A DNA stretch of 64,000 nucleotides, taken from NCBI GenBank assembly GCA_947493945.1, contig CANLSR010000001.1:806001-870000 (forward strand), in the 5' to 3' direction. This document shows positions 49,498-58,538 of the stretch, one piece after another. Origin of the DNA: an uncultured bacterium (GTDB taxonomy: Bacteria; Bacteroidota; Rhodothermia; Rhodothermales; Rubricoccaceae). The stretch's first letter is position 1. Every line of letters starts with the position of its first letter. A model generated the notes under the pieces. That model was given only the letters and a program-made list of their open reading frames with translations. It was not told where the DNA came from and ran no database searches. Both the position numbers and the translations under genes were made by a program.

Positions 49498-50648
49498 GGA
49501 CTGTCGGATGTGGCTGAGAAGGAGTGGGCGGGTGACAGGGCGCCGTGTTCCACGTGAAACGAAACGTGCGCGTCGGTGTGGAACGGCACCAGCCCCTCGA
49601 AGGGTTCGGAACGCGCGGCGGTGACGAAGGACTGCCCCAGGGCCTGCGAGCCCAGCAGTTCCAGCACCACACGAGTGCGGTCCGGGTCGAGCGGACCGAA
49701 CACGTCGTCGAGGAGCAGGAGCGGGGGCTCCTCGGTCCGTTCTCGCAAATACAGTGCCTGGGCCACGCGCACCGCCAGCGCAAAGGTGCGGTGCTGGCCC
49801 TGGGACGCGAACGGGCGCAGCTCGAACCCATCGATGCGAAACACGACTTCGTCCAGGTGAGGGCCGGTCAAGGTCCGCCCCATCCGCACGCTGTGGCGCC
49901 GCGTGCGCGCGAGCTGCTGGCGGAGGGCGTCAGCGTCGTCGGGGGCCGGCTCTCCGCTCGACGGCTGGTACTCAAGCTGAGGCGTCCCACCGGGCGACCC
50001 GAGAAGCTCGTGAGCCTGACTCAGCAGATCCGCGAACCCGCCCAGGAAGGAGCGCCGACGACTGACGATCCGCCCCCCCAAGAGCGCGAGCTCTTCGTCC
50101 CACGCGTCCGTGGTGCCGGGCGCCACGGCGTGGCCCCGGCGGAGTTGCTGGAGGAGCGCGTTCTTCTGCTTGAGCGCCCGGCGGTACTTGAGCAAGTCGT
50201 CGAGGTAGACCGGGAAGGCCTGGCTCAACGTGGCGTCGACCAACCGGCGCCGCTCGGATGGTCCGCCAGCGGTCAGGTCGCGGTCGTCGGGCGACAAGAT
50301 CACGACGGGCACCAGGCCCACCAGCTCCGTCAGCCGGTCGAGCGGGGCGCCGTTGACGAACGCGCGCTTGCCCTCCCCCGGCACCAGCGCCACGCGGATC
50401 TTGAGGTCGGGCCGGGTCTCGCCGCCAAACTCGCCCTCGACCACAAAGTGACCGGCGCCGCGCTGGACCACGTTGCTGTCGGAGGCGCCCAGAAAGCTCT
50501 TGCCCAGGCACAGGTAGGCCAGCGCCTCCAGCACGTTCGTCTTTCCGGCGCCGTTGGGCCCCACCAGCAGGTTCACACCCGGGGCGGCCTCCAACTGACT
50601 ATCGGTGTGGGCGCGGAACTGGGTGAGCGAGAGGCGGCGGAGACGCAA
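49494..50648 (-). CDS. recF: DNA replication and repair protein RecF
   Basis: A 384-residue SMC-like ATPase that loads RecA at gaps. It begins LRLRRLSLTQFRAHTD, has Walker A GPNGAGKTNVLEALAYL, VILSPDDRDLTAGGPSERR, the signature region FASQGQHRTFALAVRVAQAL and Walker B LLLLDDVFGPLDPDRT. The TTG at 50648 places the start where homologues begin and leaves a 19-nt leader after TACGCTCG; an in-frame GTG at 50762 would start inside a parS site. The last ~25 codons contain a second parS-like sequence. Confidence 0.93.
   Translation of the reverse strand: MRLRRLSLTQFRAHTDSQLEAAPGVNLLVGPNGAGKTNVLEALAYLCLGKSFLGASDSNVVQRGAGHFVVEGEFGGETRPDLKIRVALVPGEGKRAFVNGAPLDRLTELVGLVPVVILSPDDRDLTAGGPSERRRLVDATLSQAFPVYLDDLLKYRRALKQKNALLQQLRRGHAVAPGTTDAWDEELALLGGRIVSRRRSFLGGFADLLSQAHELLGSPGGTPQLEYQPSSGEPAPDDADALRQQLARTRRHSVRMGRTLTGPHLDEVVFRIDGFELRPFASQGQHRTFALAVRVAQALYLRERTEEPPLLLLDDVFGPLDPDRTRVVLELLGSQALGQSFVTAARSEPFEGLVPFHTDAHVSFHVEHGALSPAHSFSATSDSP
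49546..49561. other. parS-like site inside the recF 3' end
   Basis: TGTTCCACGTGAAACG, 15 of 16 bases identical to TGTTCCACGTGAAACA. It is read in recF as SFHVEHG near the C-terminus, beyond the conserved domain. Confidence 0.75.
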
Positions 50649-50667
50649 GGCATCGGAGCGGGAGAGA

Positions 50668-50675
50668 CGAGCGTA
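50668..50675 (-). promoter_or_regulatory. -7-like element for recF
   Basis: TACGCTCG on the minus strand, 19 nt before the TTG at 50648. The spacing supports that start. Confidence 0.3.
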
Positions 50676-50745
50676 CCCAGGACCCGGCGGAGGGTTCACG
50701 GCCGCCCCAGGCGCCAGCCACTGGCGGGTCGCGTGCAACCGGCGG

Positions 50746-50761
50746 CGTTCCACGTGGAACA
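50746..50761. other. parS-like site between recF and murQ
   Basis: CGTTCCACGTGGAACA, containing the perfect palindrome GTTCCACGTGGAAC. It differs from the parS consensus at one or two positions depending on strand, and lies in the divergent recF-murQ promoter region. Confidence 0.7.
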
Positions 50762-50792
50762 CGGACGGTCAGGTCCGCACGCGAAAGCGGGC

Positions 50793-50800
50793 TAGATTTG
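50793..50800 (+). promoter_or_regulatory. -7-like promoter element for murQ
   Basis: TAGATTTG, a full match to the Bacteroidota -7 consensus TAnnTTTG, ending 23 nt before the murQ ATG. Confidence 0.5.
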
Positions 50801-50823
50801 CGCAGCCCTACCCGAATCCCCAC

Positions 50824-51756
50824 ATGTCCGACCGCCCCGCCCTGTTCGACGAACTCAAGACGCTGACGACCGAGACCCGCAACCCCCGCACGCTCGGCAT
50901 CGACACGGCGCCGCTGGCGGAGGTGATCCGGCTGCTCCACGAAGAGGACCAGATCGCGGTCGACGCCGTCGGGCCGGAGCTGCCGTACATCGTCCAGGCC
51001 GTCGAGATCATCGAGCGCGCGTTCCGTGATGGCGGGCGGCTGTTCTACGTCGGTGCGGGGACGAGCGGGCGGCTGGGCGTGCTCGACGCCTCCGAGTGCC
51101 CGCCGACGTTCGGCACCGATCCCGAGCGGGTTCAGGGGCTGATCGCCGGAGGCCATGAGGCCATGTTCCGGGCCCAGGAAGGGGCCGAGGACCACGAGTC
51201 CAACGGCGCCGACGCCATCGACGCGGCCGGCGTCACCGACCGTGACGTGGTGTGCGGCATCGCCGCCAGCCGGCGGACGCCCTATGTGGTCGGGGCCGTC
51301 GCCCGAGCGCGCGAGGTCGGCGCCAAGACGCTGTTCGTCACGTGCAACCCGCGCAGCCAGTTCACGCTCGACGTGGACGTGGCCATCTGCCCCGACGTGG
51401 GGCCGGAGCCCATCATGGGCTCGACGCGGATGAAGAGCGGGACGGCCACCAAGCTGGTGCTCAACGCCCTGACCACGGCCACCATGATCCAGCTCGGCAA
51501 GGTGTACGAGAACATGATGGTCGACCTCCAGATGACCAACCTGAAGCTGGTGGAGCGGTCCAAGCGCATCGTGATGACGGCGACAGGCGTGGACTACGAC
51601 CAAGCCACGGAGACGCTTGACGCGGCCGGCGGCCACGTCAAGACCGCGCTCGTCATGCTGCTGGCGGACGTGGACGCCGAGACGGCTGGAGAGCGAATCC
51701 GCCACGCCGACGGGTTCGTCCGCCACGCGATCGCCGGGACGCGACCCGAGTCCTAG
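50824..51756 (+). CDS. murQ: N-acetylmuramic acid 6-phosphate etherase MurQ
   Basis: A 310-residue SIS-domain enzyme that cleaves the lactyl ether of MurNAc-6-P during peptidoglycan recycling. It shows the full family pattern: LTTETRNPRTLGID, RLFYVGAGTSGRLGVLDASE, CPPTFGTDPERVQGLIAGG, the catalytic EGAEDHESNGADAID region and GSTRMKSGTATKLVLNAL. ATG at 50824 follows TAGATTTG with a 23-nt leader. It fits a cell that recycles its own wall, but no anmK or transporter is nearby. Confidence 0.97.
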   Translation: MSDRPALFDELKTLTTETRNPRTLGIDTAPLAEVIRLLHEEDQIAVDAVGPELPYIVQAVEIIERAFRDGGRLFYVGAGTSGRLGVLDASECPPTFGTDPERVQGLIAGGHEAMFRAQEGAEDHESNGADAIDAAGVTDRDVVCGIAASRRTPYVVGAVARAREVGAKTLFVTCNPRSQFTLDVDVAICPDVGPEPIMGSTRMKSGTATKLVLNALTTATMIQLGKVYENMMVDLQMTNLKLVERSKRIVMTATGVDYDQATETLDAAGGHVKTALVMLLADVDAETAGERIRHADGFVRHAIAGTRPES

Positions 51757-51767
51757 GCCGACCTTCT

Positions 51768-51803
51768 CCGGAGACGCCGGAGACGCCGGAGACGCCGGAG
51801 ACG
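51768..51803 (+). repeat. Tandem repeat, four copies of CCGGAGACG
   Basis: Four exact 9-bp units directly after the murQ stop and 168 bp before mfd. It does not form a stable simple stem and is probably a slippage-prone microsatellite. Confidence 0.85.
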
Positions 51804-51971
51804 CCGCCGACCCGGAGCTCACGGGCGTTCCGCATCCCCGAGCCCGAGCGCCAGCCGGTGGCGGCAGCATTTCTTGCGCACTCGACACGACGCGCGGACC
51901 ACCGACCAGGCACCGCCGTTTCTGGGTTGTCTGCTCGGCGCACCTCCGCTCCGGGCCTTTCGTGCGACCCC

Positions 51972-54900
51972 GTGACGCTCTCCGACCTGCGCACCCGCCT
52001 GGCGGCGCTCCCGTTTTTCGACCAAGTCCGCCGCGCCGCCAAGGCGCTGGAGCCCGGCGCCTCGCTCCGACTCAAAGGGACGGCCGGCTCGCTCCCCGCC
52101 TTTGTCCTGGCCGACCTGCTCGGAGCCCAAGGCGGACCACTCGTCGCGCTGCTGGCGGAGAGCGAGAGCGCCGACTACCTGCGCTCCGACCTGGAGCAGT
52201 TGTTGGGCTCCGACGACCGCGTCCTGTTCCTCCCCCCCACCGGCCAGGAGCCGTACGACCCGGGGCAACTGAGCGACACGCTCCCGCTCGTCCAACGCGC
52301 CGACGCCCTGGGCCGGCTGCGCACCGGCTTTACCGGCGTCTTGGTCACGAGCGTCGAGGCGATCTCCGAGTTGGTGCCGCTGCCCGAGACCGTGAGCGAC
52401 CAGACGCTGACGGTCCAAGTCGGCGATGAGGTGCCGCCCCAAGACTTGACCGAGCGGCTGACGGGCCAGGGCTTCGAGCTGGTCGAGTTCGTGAGCGAGC
52501 CCGGCGAGCTCGCGCTGCGCGGCGGGATCCTGGACGTGTACCCGTTCGCTGGCGGCTACCCGATCCGCCTGGAGTTTTTCGGCGACGAGGTGGACCAGAT
52601 CCGCGAGTTCGACCCGCAGTCGCAGCGGTCGGTGAGCCGGCTGGAGACGGCGCGGCTCGTCCCCAACCTGGGCGCCGAGCGCTACACCGAGAGCGGCCAC
52701 GTCACGGCGCTCGACTACCTCGCCGCCGACACGCCCGTTGCCGTGTTCGACAGCCAGCGGCTGGTGGAGCTCGCCAGCGAGCGGTTCGAGGCTGCCTCCG
52801 CCGCCTTCCGCCAGCGGACCGAGGCGGACGACGACGCAGACGACCAGGACGCTCCGGCCGAGCCCGGCGAGCGGTTCCTGACCGGCGCCGCGCTGGCGGA
52901 GCTTTTGGCCGCGCGGCCCCAGATCCTGTTCGGCACGTTCTCCGACGGCGGCGACGTGACGCTGGACCTCAACGCGACTCCGCAGCCGTCGTACAACGGC
53001 GACCTGAAGCGCCTGCGCTCTGACATCGAGTCCAGCACCGACGACACGGTGATCCTGTGCGACAGCGGAGGCCAGAAAAACCGGCTCTGGGAGCTCCTAG
53101 GCGGCGATCTGGAGTCCGGCAAGCCGCCGCCGGCCGAGCTGCTGGTCGAGAGCTTGCACGAGGGGTTCGAGGTGCCGTCCAACCGGCTGGCGGTCTACAC
53201 CGACCACCAGCTGTTCGACCGCTACCACCGGCCGACGGCGCGCAAGCGCAAAAAGGCGCGCGGCGGCCTGTCGCTGCGAGAGATCAAGGCGTTGCGCCCC
53301 GGCGACTTCGTGGTCCACGTGGACTACGGCATCGGCAAGTTCGCCGGGCTCCAGACGATCACCGTGCGCGAGCAGAAGCAGGAGGCCGTGCGGCTGATCT
53401 TCGCCGGCGGCGACGAGCTGTTCGTCAACGTGGCCGCGCTCCACAAGCTGCACAAGTACACCGGCAAGGAGGGCCACCAGCCGCGGCTGACCAAGCTGGG
53501 CACGGGCGCCTGGGACCGGCTCAAGAGCCGGACCAAAAAGCGCGTCAAGGACATCGCCCGCGACCTCATCCAGATCTACGCCAAGCGCAAGGCCAGCCAG
53601 GGCTTCGCCTTCAAGGCGGACACGATCTGGCAGCGCGAGCTGGAGGCGTCGTTCGAGTTCGAGGAGACGCCCGACCAGGCCGCCACCATCGAGGCCATCA
53701 AAGAGGACATGCAGCAGGCGATCCCGATGGACCGTCTGGTGTGCGGCGACGTCGGGTTCGGCAAGACCGAGGTCGCTGTCCGCGCCGCGTTCAAAGCGGT
53801 GCAAGAGGGCAAGCAGGTCGCCATCGTCGTGCCCACGACCGTGCTCGCGCGGCAGCACACCGAGACGTTCGTCAAGCGGATGGGCCGCTTCCCCATCCGC
53901 ATCGCCCAGCTCAGCCGCTTCGTGGACAAGGCGACCCAGAAGGAGACCGTCGCCGCGCTGGCGGACGGGACCGTCGACGTGGTGATCGGCACCCAGCGCG
54001 TGCTGTCGAAGGACGTCCAGTTCAAGGACCTGGGCCTGTTGATCGTGGACGAGGAGCAGCGGTTCGGCGTCGGCGCCAAGGAGAAGCTGCGCAAGCTCCG
54101 CCCCAACGTCGACACGCTGACGCTGACGGCGACGCCGATCCCGCGCACGTTGCAGTTCTCGCTCTTGGGCGCCCGGGACCTGTCGCTGATCCAGACGCCG
54201 CCGCTCAACCGCCAGCCGGTCACGACCGAGATCCACACCTTCAGCCAGGACCTGATCCGCGACGCGATTCTCTACGAGGTCGGGCGCGGCGGCCAGGTGT
54301 TCTTCGTCCACAACCGCGTCCAGACCATCGACGAGCGGGCGGCGATGATTCGGGCGCTCGTGCCCGACGTGCGCGTGCGGACGGCGCACGGCCAGATGCC
54401 GCCCAAGGTGCTGGAGGACGCCATGCTGGGCTTCATGGACAAGGAGTACGACGTGCTGGTCTCGACCACCATCGTCGAGAGCGGGCTCGACGTGTCGAAC
54501 GCCAACACGATCATCATCGACCACGCCGAGCGCCACGGGCTGGCGGACCTCCACCAGCTGCGCGGGCGCGTCGGCCGCAACGACCAGCACGCGTTCTGCT
54601 ACCTGCTGGTCCCGAGTATCCACTCGTTGACCAAGGAAGCGAGGCAACGGCTCCAGGCCGTCGAGGAGTTTTCGGACCTCGGCTCCGGCTTCAACCTGTC
54701 GATGCGGGACCTCGACATCCGCGGCGCGGGCGACATGCTGGGCGCCGAGCAGTCCGGGTTTATCGAGGACGTAGGGTTCGAGACCTACCACAAGATCCTG
54801 GACGAGGCGGTCCAGGAGCTCCGCCACGAGGAGTTTGCCGACGTGTTCGCCGACCAGGACTCCGCCCCTCCCCCACCCGAGCCGACCGTCGACGTGGAGG

Positions 54901-55361
54901 AGGACGTGTTTATCCCGGCCGACTACGTCTCGAACCCCGTCGAGCGCCTCAACCTCTACCGCCGCTTGGCGGACCTGGGCACGCCGGAGGACGTCGCCAG
55001 CTTCGAGACCGAGCTGGCGGACCGCTTTGGCCCGACGCCGCCGGCCATCGACACGCTCTTGCGGCTGGCGGCGATGCGGCCGCTGGCAATGCGGCTGCGG
55101 TTGCCGCGCGTGACCTGGAAAAACCAGCGCCTGTTCCTGTCCATCCCCGAGCCGTCCGACGACCCGTACTTCCACACGCACACGTTCAACCCGCTGCTGG
55201 CGGCGCTCAACGAGAGCGGCCGGCCGTACGTGCTCAAGGACAGCAAGCGGTCGGGCAAGCTGCGCGCGATCGTCCAGGACGTGTCCACGCTCGCCGACGC
55301 CCAGACCACGCTCGCCGCGCTGGCGGACGCCGTGGAGGCGGCGGAGCCTGTCGAGGCGTAG
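51972..55361 (+). CDS. mfd: Transcription-repair coupling factor Mfd
   Basis: An 1129-residue superfamily-2 translocase that displaces stalled RNA polymerase and recruits UvrA. The UvrB-like N-terminus begins LSDLRTRLAALPFF, the CarD-like polymerase-binding domain reads LRPGDFVVHVDYGIGKFAGL, the motor has Walker A GDVGFGKTEVAVRAAF (about residue 591), DEEQRFGVGAKEKL (about 692) and LRGRVGRNDQHAFCYLL, and the TRCF domain closes the protein. The GTG at 51972 (MTLSDLRTRL) is preferred to a longer frame from 51858. Confidence 0.97.
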   Translation: MTLSDLRTRLAALPFFDQVRRAAKALEPGASLRLKGTAGSLPAFVLADLLGAQGGPLVALLAESESADYLRSDLEQLLGSDDRVLFLPPTGQEPYDPGQLSDTLPLVQRADALGRLRTGFTGVLVTSVEAISELVPLPETVSDQTLTVQVGDEVPPQDLTERLTGQGFELVEFVSEPGELALRGGILDVYPFAGGYPIRLEFFGDEVDQIREFDPQSQRSVSRLETARLVPNLGAERYTESGHVTALDYLAADTPVAVFDSQRLVELASERFEAASAAFRQRTEADDDADDQDAPAEPGERFLTGAALAELLAARPQILFGTFSDGGDVTLDLNATPQPSYNGDLKRLRSDIESSTDDTVILCDSGGQKNRLWELLGGDLESGKPPPAELLVESLHEGFEVPSNRLAVYTDHQLFDRYHRPTARKRKKARGGLSLREIKALRPGDFVVHVDYGIGKFAGLQTITVREQKQEAVRLIFAGGDELFVNVAALHKLHKYTGKEGHQPRLTKLGTGAWDRLKSRTKKRVKDIARDLIQIYAKRKASQGFAFKADTIWQRELEASFEFEETPDQAATIEAIKEDMQQAIPMDRLVCGDVGFGKTEVAVRAAFKAVQEGKQVAIVVPTTVLARQHTETFVKRMGRFPIRIAQLSRFVDKATQKETVAALADGTVDVVIGTQRVLSKDVQFKDLGLLIVDEEQRFGVGAKEKLRKLRPNVDTLTLTATPIPRTLQFSLLGARDLSLIQTPPLNRQPVTTEIHTFSQDLIRDAILYEVGRGGQVFFVHNRVQTIDERAAMIRALVPDVRVRTAHGQMPPKVLEDAMLGFMDKEYDVLVSTTIVESGLDVSNANTIIIDHAERHGLADLHQLRGRVGRNDQHAFCYLLVPSIHSLTKEARQRLQAVEEFSDLGSGFNLSMRDLDIRGAGDMLGAEQSGFIEDVGFETYHKILDEAVQELRHEEFADVFADQDSAPPPPEPTVDVEEDVFIPADYVSNPVERLNLYRRLADLGTPEDVASFETELADRFGPTPPAIDTLLRLAAMRPLAMRLRLPRVTWKNQRLFLSIPEPSDDPYFHTHTFNPLLAALNESGRPYVLKDSKRSGKLRAIVQDVSTLADAQTTLAALADAVEAAEPVEA

Positions 55362-55620
55362 GGCTGGCGAGCCCGTAGGTCTGCGGCGGGGTTTGCACGT
55401 CGAGAACCCAGCGTAGGGGCCACGCCGCCGGCGTGCCCTGCAAACGGGGGACGACCTGGAGCGCCAACCTGGCGATCTGGTACCCTCCGATCCCCAAGGC
55501 CACGGCCGCCCACGCATACACGGGCGAGCGGCGGCGCCAGCGGGCGGCGAGCGGGTGGGGAATGTCGGCGGGGCGGCCTACTTTCTAGAGTCCGAACCGG
55601 CCGCCACCACCCCCGCCTCT

Positions 55621-56697
55621 GTGTCTTCTCCCGAACTGGACCTGGTCCGACTGGCGGCACGGGCCGACCTGGGTCCAGAGCGATCCCGAGCGTTTCGGCA
55701 CGCAGCGGAGCAGCCGCTGGACTGGACGCTCGCCGTGCGCCTGGCGCAGTACCACCGGCTGGTGCCGCTGCTGTTCGTGCACCTCCGGGACCACGTCCCA
55801 GCCGCTCCCGAGGCGGTCGTCTCCGCGCTCCACGACGCCGTTCGGAAAACGTCCGTCCACGTCCTGTTCCTGTCGTCCGAGATGGCCCGGGTCGCCCGGC
55901 GCCTGGACCGCGACGGCGTCCCGTACCTCGTGTTCAAGGGGCCCTCGCTGGCGGAGGCGTACGGCAGCGTCGCCAAGCGGCCGTTCGTGGACAACGACAT
56001 CCTCGTCCACCGGGAGGACTTTGGGCGGGTCGAGCGCGCCCTCCTCGACCTCGGCTTCGGCACCCAGAAGCGGAGCGACCGCCAGCAGTCGGGGTACCTG
56101 TGGGTCCACGGCGAGTACACGTTCCGCCGGATGGTGGGCGCCGCGCGGTCGGCGGTGGACGTCCACACGAACCTGGTGCCGTTCGGGTTCTCCTACGCGC
56201 CCTCGTTCGGAGAGCTAAGGGGCCGTGCGCGCACGCTCGACGTGGCCGGGACGGGCGTCCCGGTGCTCGGATGGGACGACCTGTTCCTGACGTTGAGCGT
56301 GAACGCGCTCAAGGACCAGTGGGACCGCCTGCGGCTGGCGACCGATCTGGCCGAGGTCGCCCGGCTGGTGGACGACTGGGACGCCGTCGGGGCCCGGGCC
56401 GCCCAACTCGGAAGCCGCCGCGCCGTCCACCTGGCGGTGTTGGTCGCCGCCGACGAGGTCGGCGGCGAGTTCCCGCCCCACCTCGTCCGCCAGTCGAGGC
56501 AGGACCGCCGGGCGCAGGCGCTGGCCCGCCGCGCACGGGCGTTTTTCGAGACGAGCGCCGAGACCCGCGTGCGGTCTGGGCGCGGCCGCGCGAGCCTCAA
56601 CCTTCTCGTCCAGGACGGGCTCCGGGGCCAGCTCCGCTACTCCGGCTTCGCCGCCGTCCGCCGGGCGATGGAGCGCTGGGTCGACCCCGGCGCGTGA
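55621..56697 (+). CDS. Nucleotidyltransferase-fold protein of a lasso-type RiPP locus
   Basis: 358 residues from the GTG at 55621 (an earlier GTG at 55555 would add a non-conserved leader). It carries YLVFKGPSLAEAYGSVAKRP followed by FVDNDILV, the KG...R-x-x-x-DxD pattern of the uncharacterised nucleotidyltransferase family NTP_transf_5. Relatives of this family occur in lasso-peptide clusters, where one (in the pseudomycoidin system) is linked to further modification of the phosphorylated C-terminus. Its TGA overlaps a GTG of the cyclase gene (56694), so the three plus-strand genes form an operon. Confidence 0.8.
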   Translation: MSSPELDLVRLAARADLGPERSRAFRHAAEQPLDWTLAVRLAQYHRLVPLLFVHLRDHVPAAPEAVVSALHDAVRKTSVHVLFLSSEMARVARRLDRDGVPYLVFKGPSLAEAYGSVAKRPFVDNDILVHREDFGRVERALLDLGFGTQKRSDRQQSGYLWVHGEYTFRRMVGAARSAVDVHTNLVPFGFSYAPSFGELRGRARTLDVAGTGVPVLGWDDLFLTLSVNALKDQWDRLRLATDLAEVARLVDDWDAVGARAAQLGSRRAVHLAVLVAADEVGGEFPPHLVRQSRQDRRAQALARRARAFFETSAETRVRSGRGRASLNLLVQDGLRGQLRYSGFAAVRRAMERWVDPGA

Positions 56698-56714
56698 CCC
56701 CCGACACATCCCCC

Positions 56715-58514
56715 ATGACACCCGGTTTCCTCGCCCGCGTGGGCGGCCCTCCCCTGCCCCGCCGACTGGCGCCGCCCGCGGGGGCGCCGTTCCAGTGTGC
56801 CGTTCCGCCCGGCGCCCACCCCGACCGGGTCCAGACCGGGCGGCGAGGCTCGTTGACGGCCGTCGGCGACCTCCGGCTCGACAACCGCGACGCGCTGCGG
56901 TCGGAGCTGGCGGTCCCGGGGGGCGACGACCTCGGCCTCTTGCTGGCCGGCTACCAACGGTGGGGCGACAGGGTGGTCGGTCATCTGGACGGCCCGTTCG
57001 CCTACGTCCTGTGGGACGCCGACTCGGGCCTCGCGTCGTTCGCGCGGGACCGGCTCGGCCTGAGGCCTCTGTACCGGGCCGACTGGGGGGGCGGCGTCCT
57101 GCTGGCGTCGAGCCTCCCCCTAATCCAGCAGCTCGCGCCGCGCGTCGTGTGCCTGGACGCGGCGCAAGACCACCTGCTCGGCCGCGACCGCCAGCCGGGC
57201 AAGACGATGACGGGGGGCATCGAGCGCGTCGCCTCCGCGGTGCAGGGAACGGTTTCGGTGGAGGGCGAGCGCGCCACGGTGACGACGCGCCGGTACTGGT
57301 CGCTCGGCCCAGCCGGAACACGCGCGACGATCTCCGACTCGGAGGCCGAGGCCGCGTTTCGAGACGCCTTCGACCGGTCCGTCCTGGCGTGCCTCGGCGG
57401 TGCGACGGGGGCGCTGCTGAGCGGCGGGCTCGACTCGTCGTCCATCGTGGCCACGGCCCGCGAGCTCCGGCCGGGTCGCCCGTTGCCCACCTTCAGCATC
57501 GTCTACGACGACCCGAAGGCCGACGAGCGGCTGCACCTCGACGCCATCGCCCGCCACGCGGGCGTCGAGCCGCTGCGGGTCCGGGGCGAGACGCTGCCGA
57601 TGCTGGCCGGGCTGGACGACGACCTCCGCGCCATCGGCGAGCCCTTCCCCACGCCGAACCTGTTCGCCGCCCGCGCGCTCTACGCGCGGGCCGCCGCCGA
57701 CGGGCTGGACGCCGTGCTGGACGGGTTCGCGGGCGACAACGTGGTCGGCCACGGAGACCTGTGGCTGACCGAGCTCGCGCTGCACTTCCGGTGGACCGCG
57801 TTCGCGCGCGAGCTCCGGGCGGCGGCCCGGCGCTTTCCACAGCCGCGCCGGACCGCCTGGACGATGCTCCGTCACTACGCGCTCGCTCCTCTGGCGAGGC
57901 CGTTCCGCACGCCCGATCCCCGCGTCCACTTTATGCGCCGCGAGCTGGCGGGCGCCGTGGGGCCGCCGGCCCCCCGGCACATCCGCGACGGCGACCTCCA
58001 CCGCGCCGAGCTGTCGGGGACGGCGCTGCCCCGCGCCTTCGAGGTCACGTACGCCCGGGCGTCCGCGCTGGGCGTCGAGCCACGGTTCCCGTTCGCCGAC
58101 CGCGCGCTCGTCGAGCTGTGCCTCGCGCTCCCGCCCCGCCAGCGGGTCCGCGACGGCCTGACGCGGTCCGTCTTGCGCCGCGCGATGGGCCCCCGACTCC
58201 CGGACTCCCTCCGCTCCCGCAGCAGCAAAGCACGCCTGGGCGACAACTTCGAGCACGCCCTGTTCGACCGGGAGCCCGAGCGCCTGCGCACGCTCGTGTT
58301 CGAGGACGTCCCGGCCGCGTCCGACGTCCTGGACGTGGGGGCGGTCCAAGACGCGTACCGCCGTGCCCTGGACGACGACGAGGAGCGGGGCCGGATCGCG
58401 CTCCCGCTCTGGCGGGCCGTCAGCTTCGCCCGCTGGCGGTCGCTCTCGGGCGAGGCCAGCGGCCCGGGAGTCGCCGCCTCCGACGGGCCCGCGGCGGGCC
58501 CTGCGCTATCCTGA
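56715..58514 (+). CDS. Asparagine-synthetase-like lasso peptide cyclase
   Basis: A 599-residue AsnB homologue. The class II amidotransferase half (VGDLRLDNRDALRSELAVPG, LDGPFAYVLWD, FARDRLGLRPLY) lacks the N-terminal catalytic cysteine, so it cannot use glutamine. The synthetase half keeps the PP-loop SGGLDSSS (236-243) and the region DAVLDGFAGDNVVGH. This matches lasso C proteins, which adenylate an Asp/Glu side chain and close the isopeptide ring. ATG 56715 is assumed; a coupled GTG at 56694 is also possible. Confidence 0.82.
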   Translation: MTPGFLARVGGPPLPRRLAPPAGAPFQCAVPPGAHPDRVQTGRRGSLTAVGDLRLDNRDALRSELAVPGGDDLGLLLAGYQRWGDRVVGHLDGPFAYVLWDADSGLASFARDRLGLRPLYRADWGGGVLLASSLPLIQQLAPRVVCLDAAQDHLLGRDRQPGKTMTGGIERVASAVQGTVSVEGERATVTTRRYWSLGPAGTRATISDSEAEAAFRDAFDRSVLACLGGATGALLSGGLDSSSIVATARELRPGRPLPTFSIVYDDPKADERLHLDAIARHAGVEPLRVRGETLPMLAGLDDDLRAIGEPFPTPNLFAARALYARAAADGLDAVLDGFAGDNVVGHGDLWLTELALHFRWTAFARELRAAARRFPQPRRTAWTMLRHYALAPLARPFRTPDPRVHFMRRELAGAVGPPAPRHIRDGDLHRAELSGTALPRAFEVTYARASALGVEPRFPFADRALVELCLALPPRQRVRDGLTRSVLRRAMGPRLPDSLRSRSSKARLGDNFEHALFDREPERLRTLVFEDVPAASDVLDVGAVQDAYRRALDDDEERGRIALPLWRAVSFARWRSLSGEASGPGVAASDGPAAGPALS

Positions 58515-58538
58515 CGTCCCCGACGCGGCGCTTCCCCT

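Noticed and set aside
55234..55521. A minus-strand frame beginning MYAWAAVALGIGGYQIARLA after mfd
   Set aside because: The first ~40 residues look like a membrane helix, but the rest is low-complexity Pro/Arg and runs antisense into the conserved mfd end; only a GTG start and no homologue recognised. At best a gene remnant.
56715..58514. Annotation as true asparagine synthetase (asnB)
   Set aside because: The N-terminal catalytic Cys is missing and the neighbours (NTP_transf_5, HprK-like kinase, lasso-type precursor) point to a lasso cyclase.
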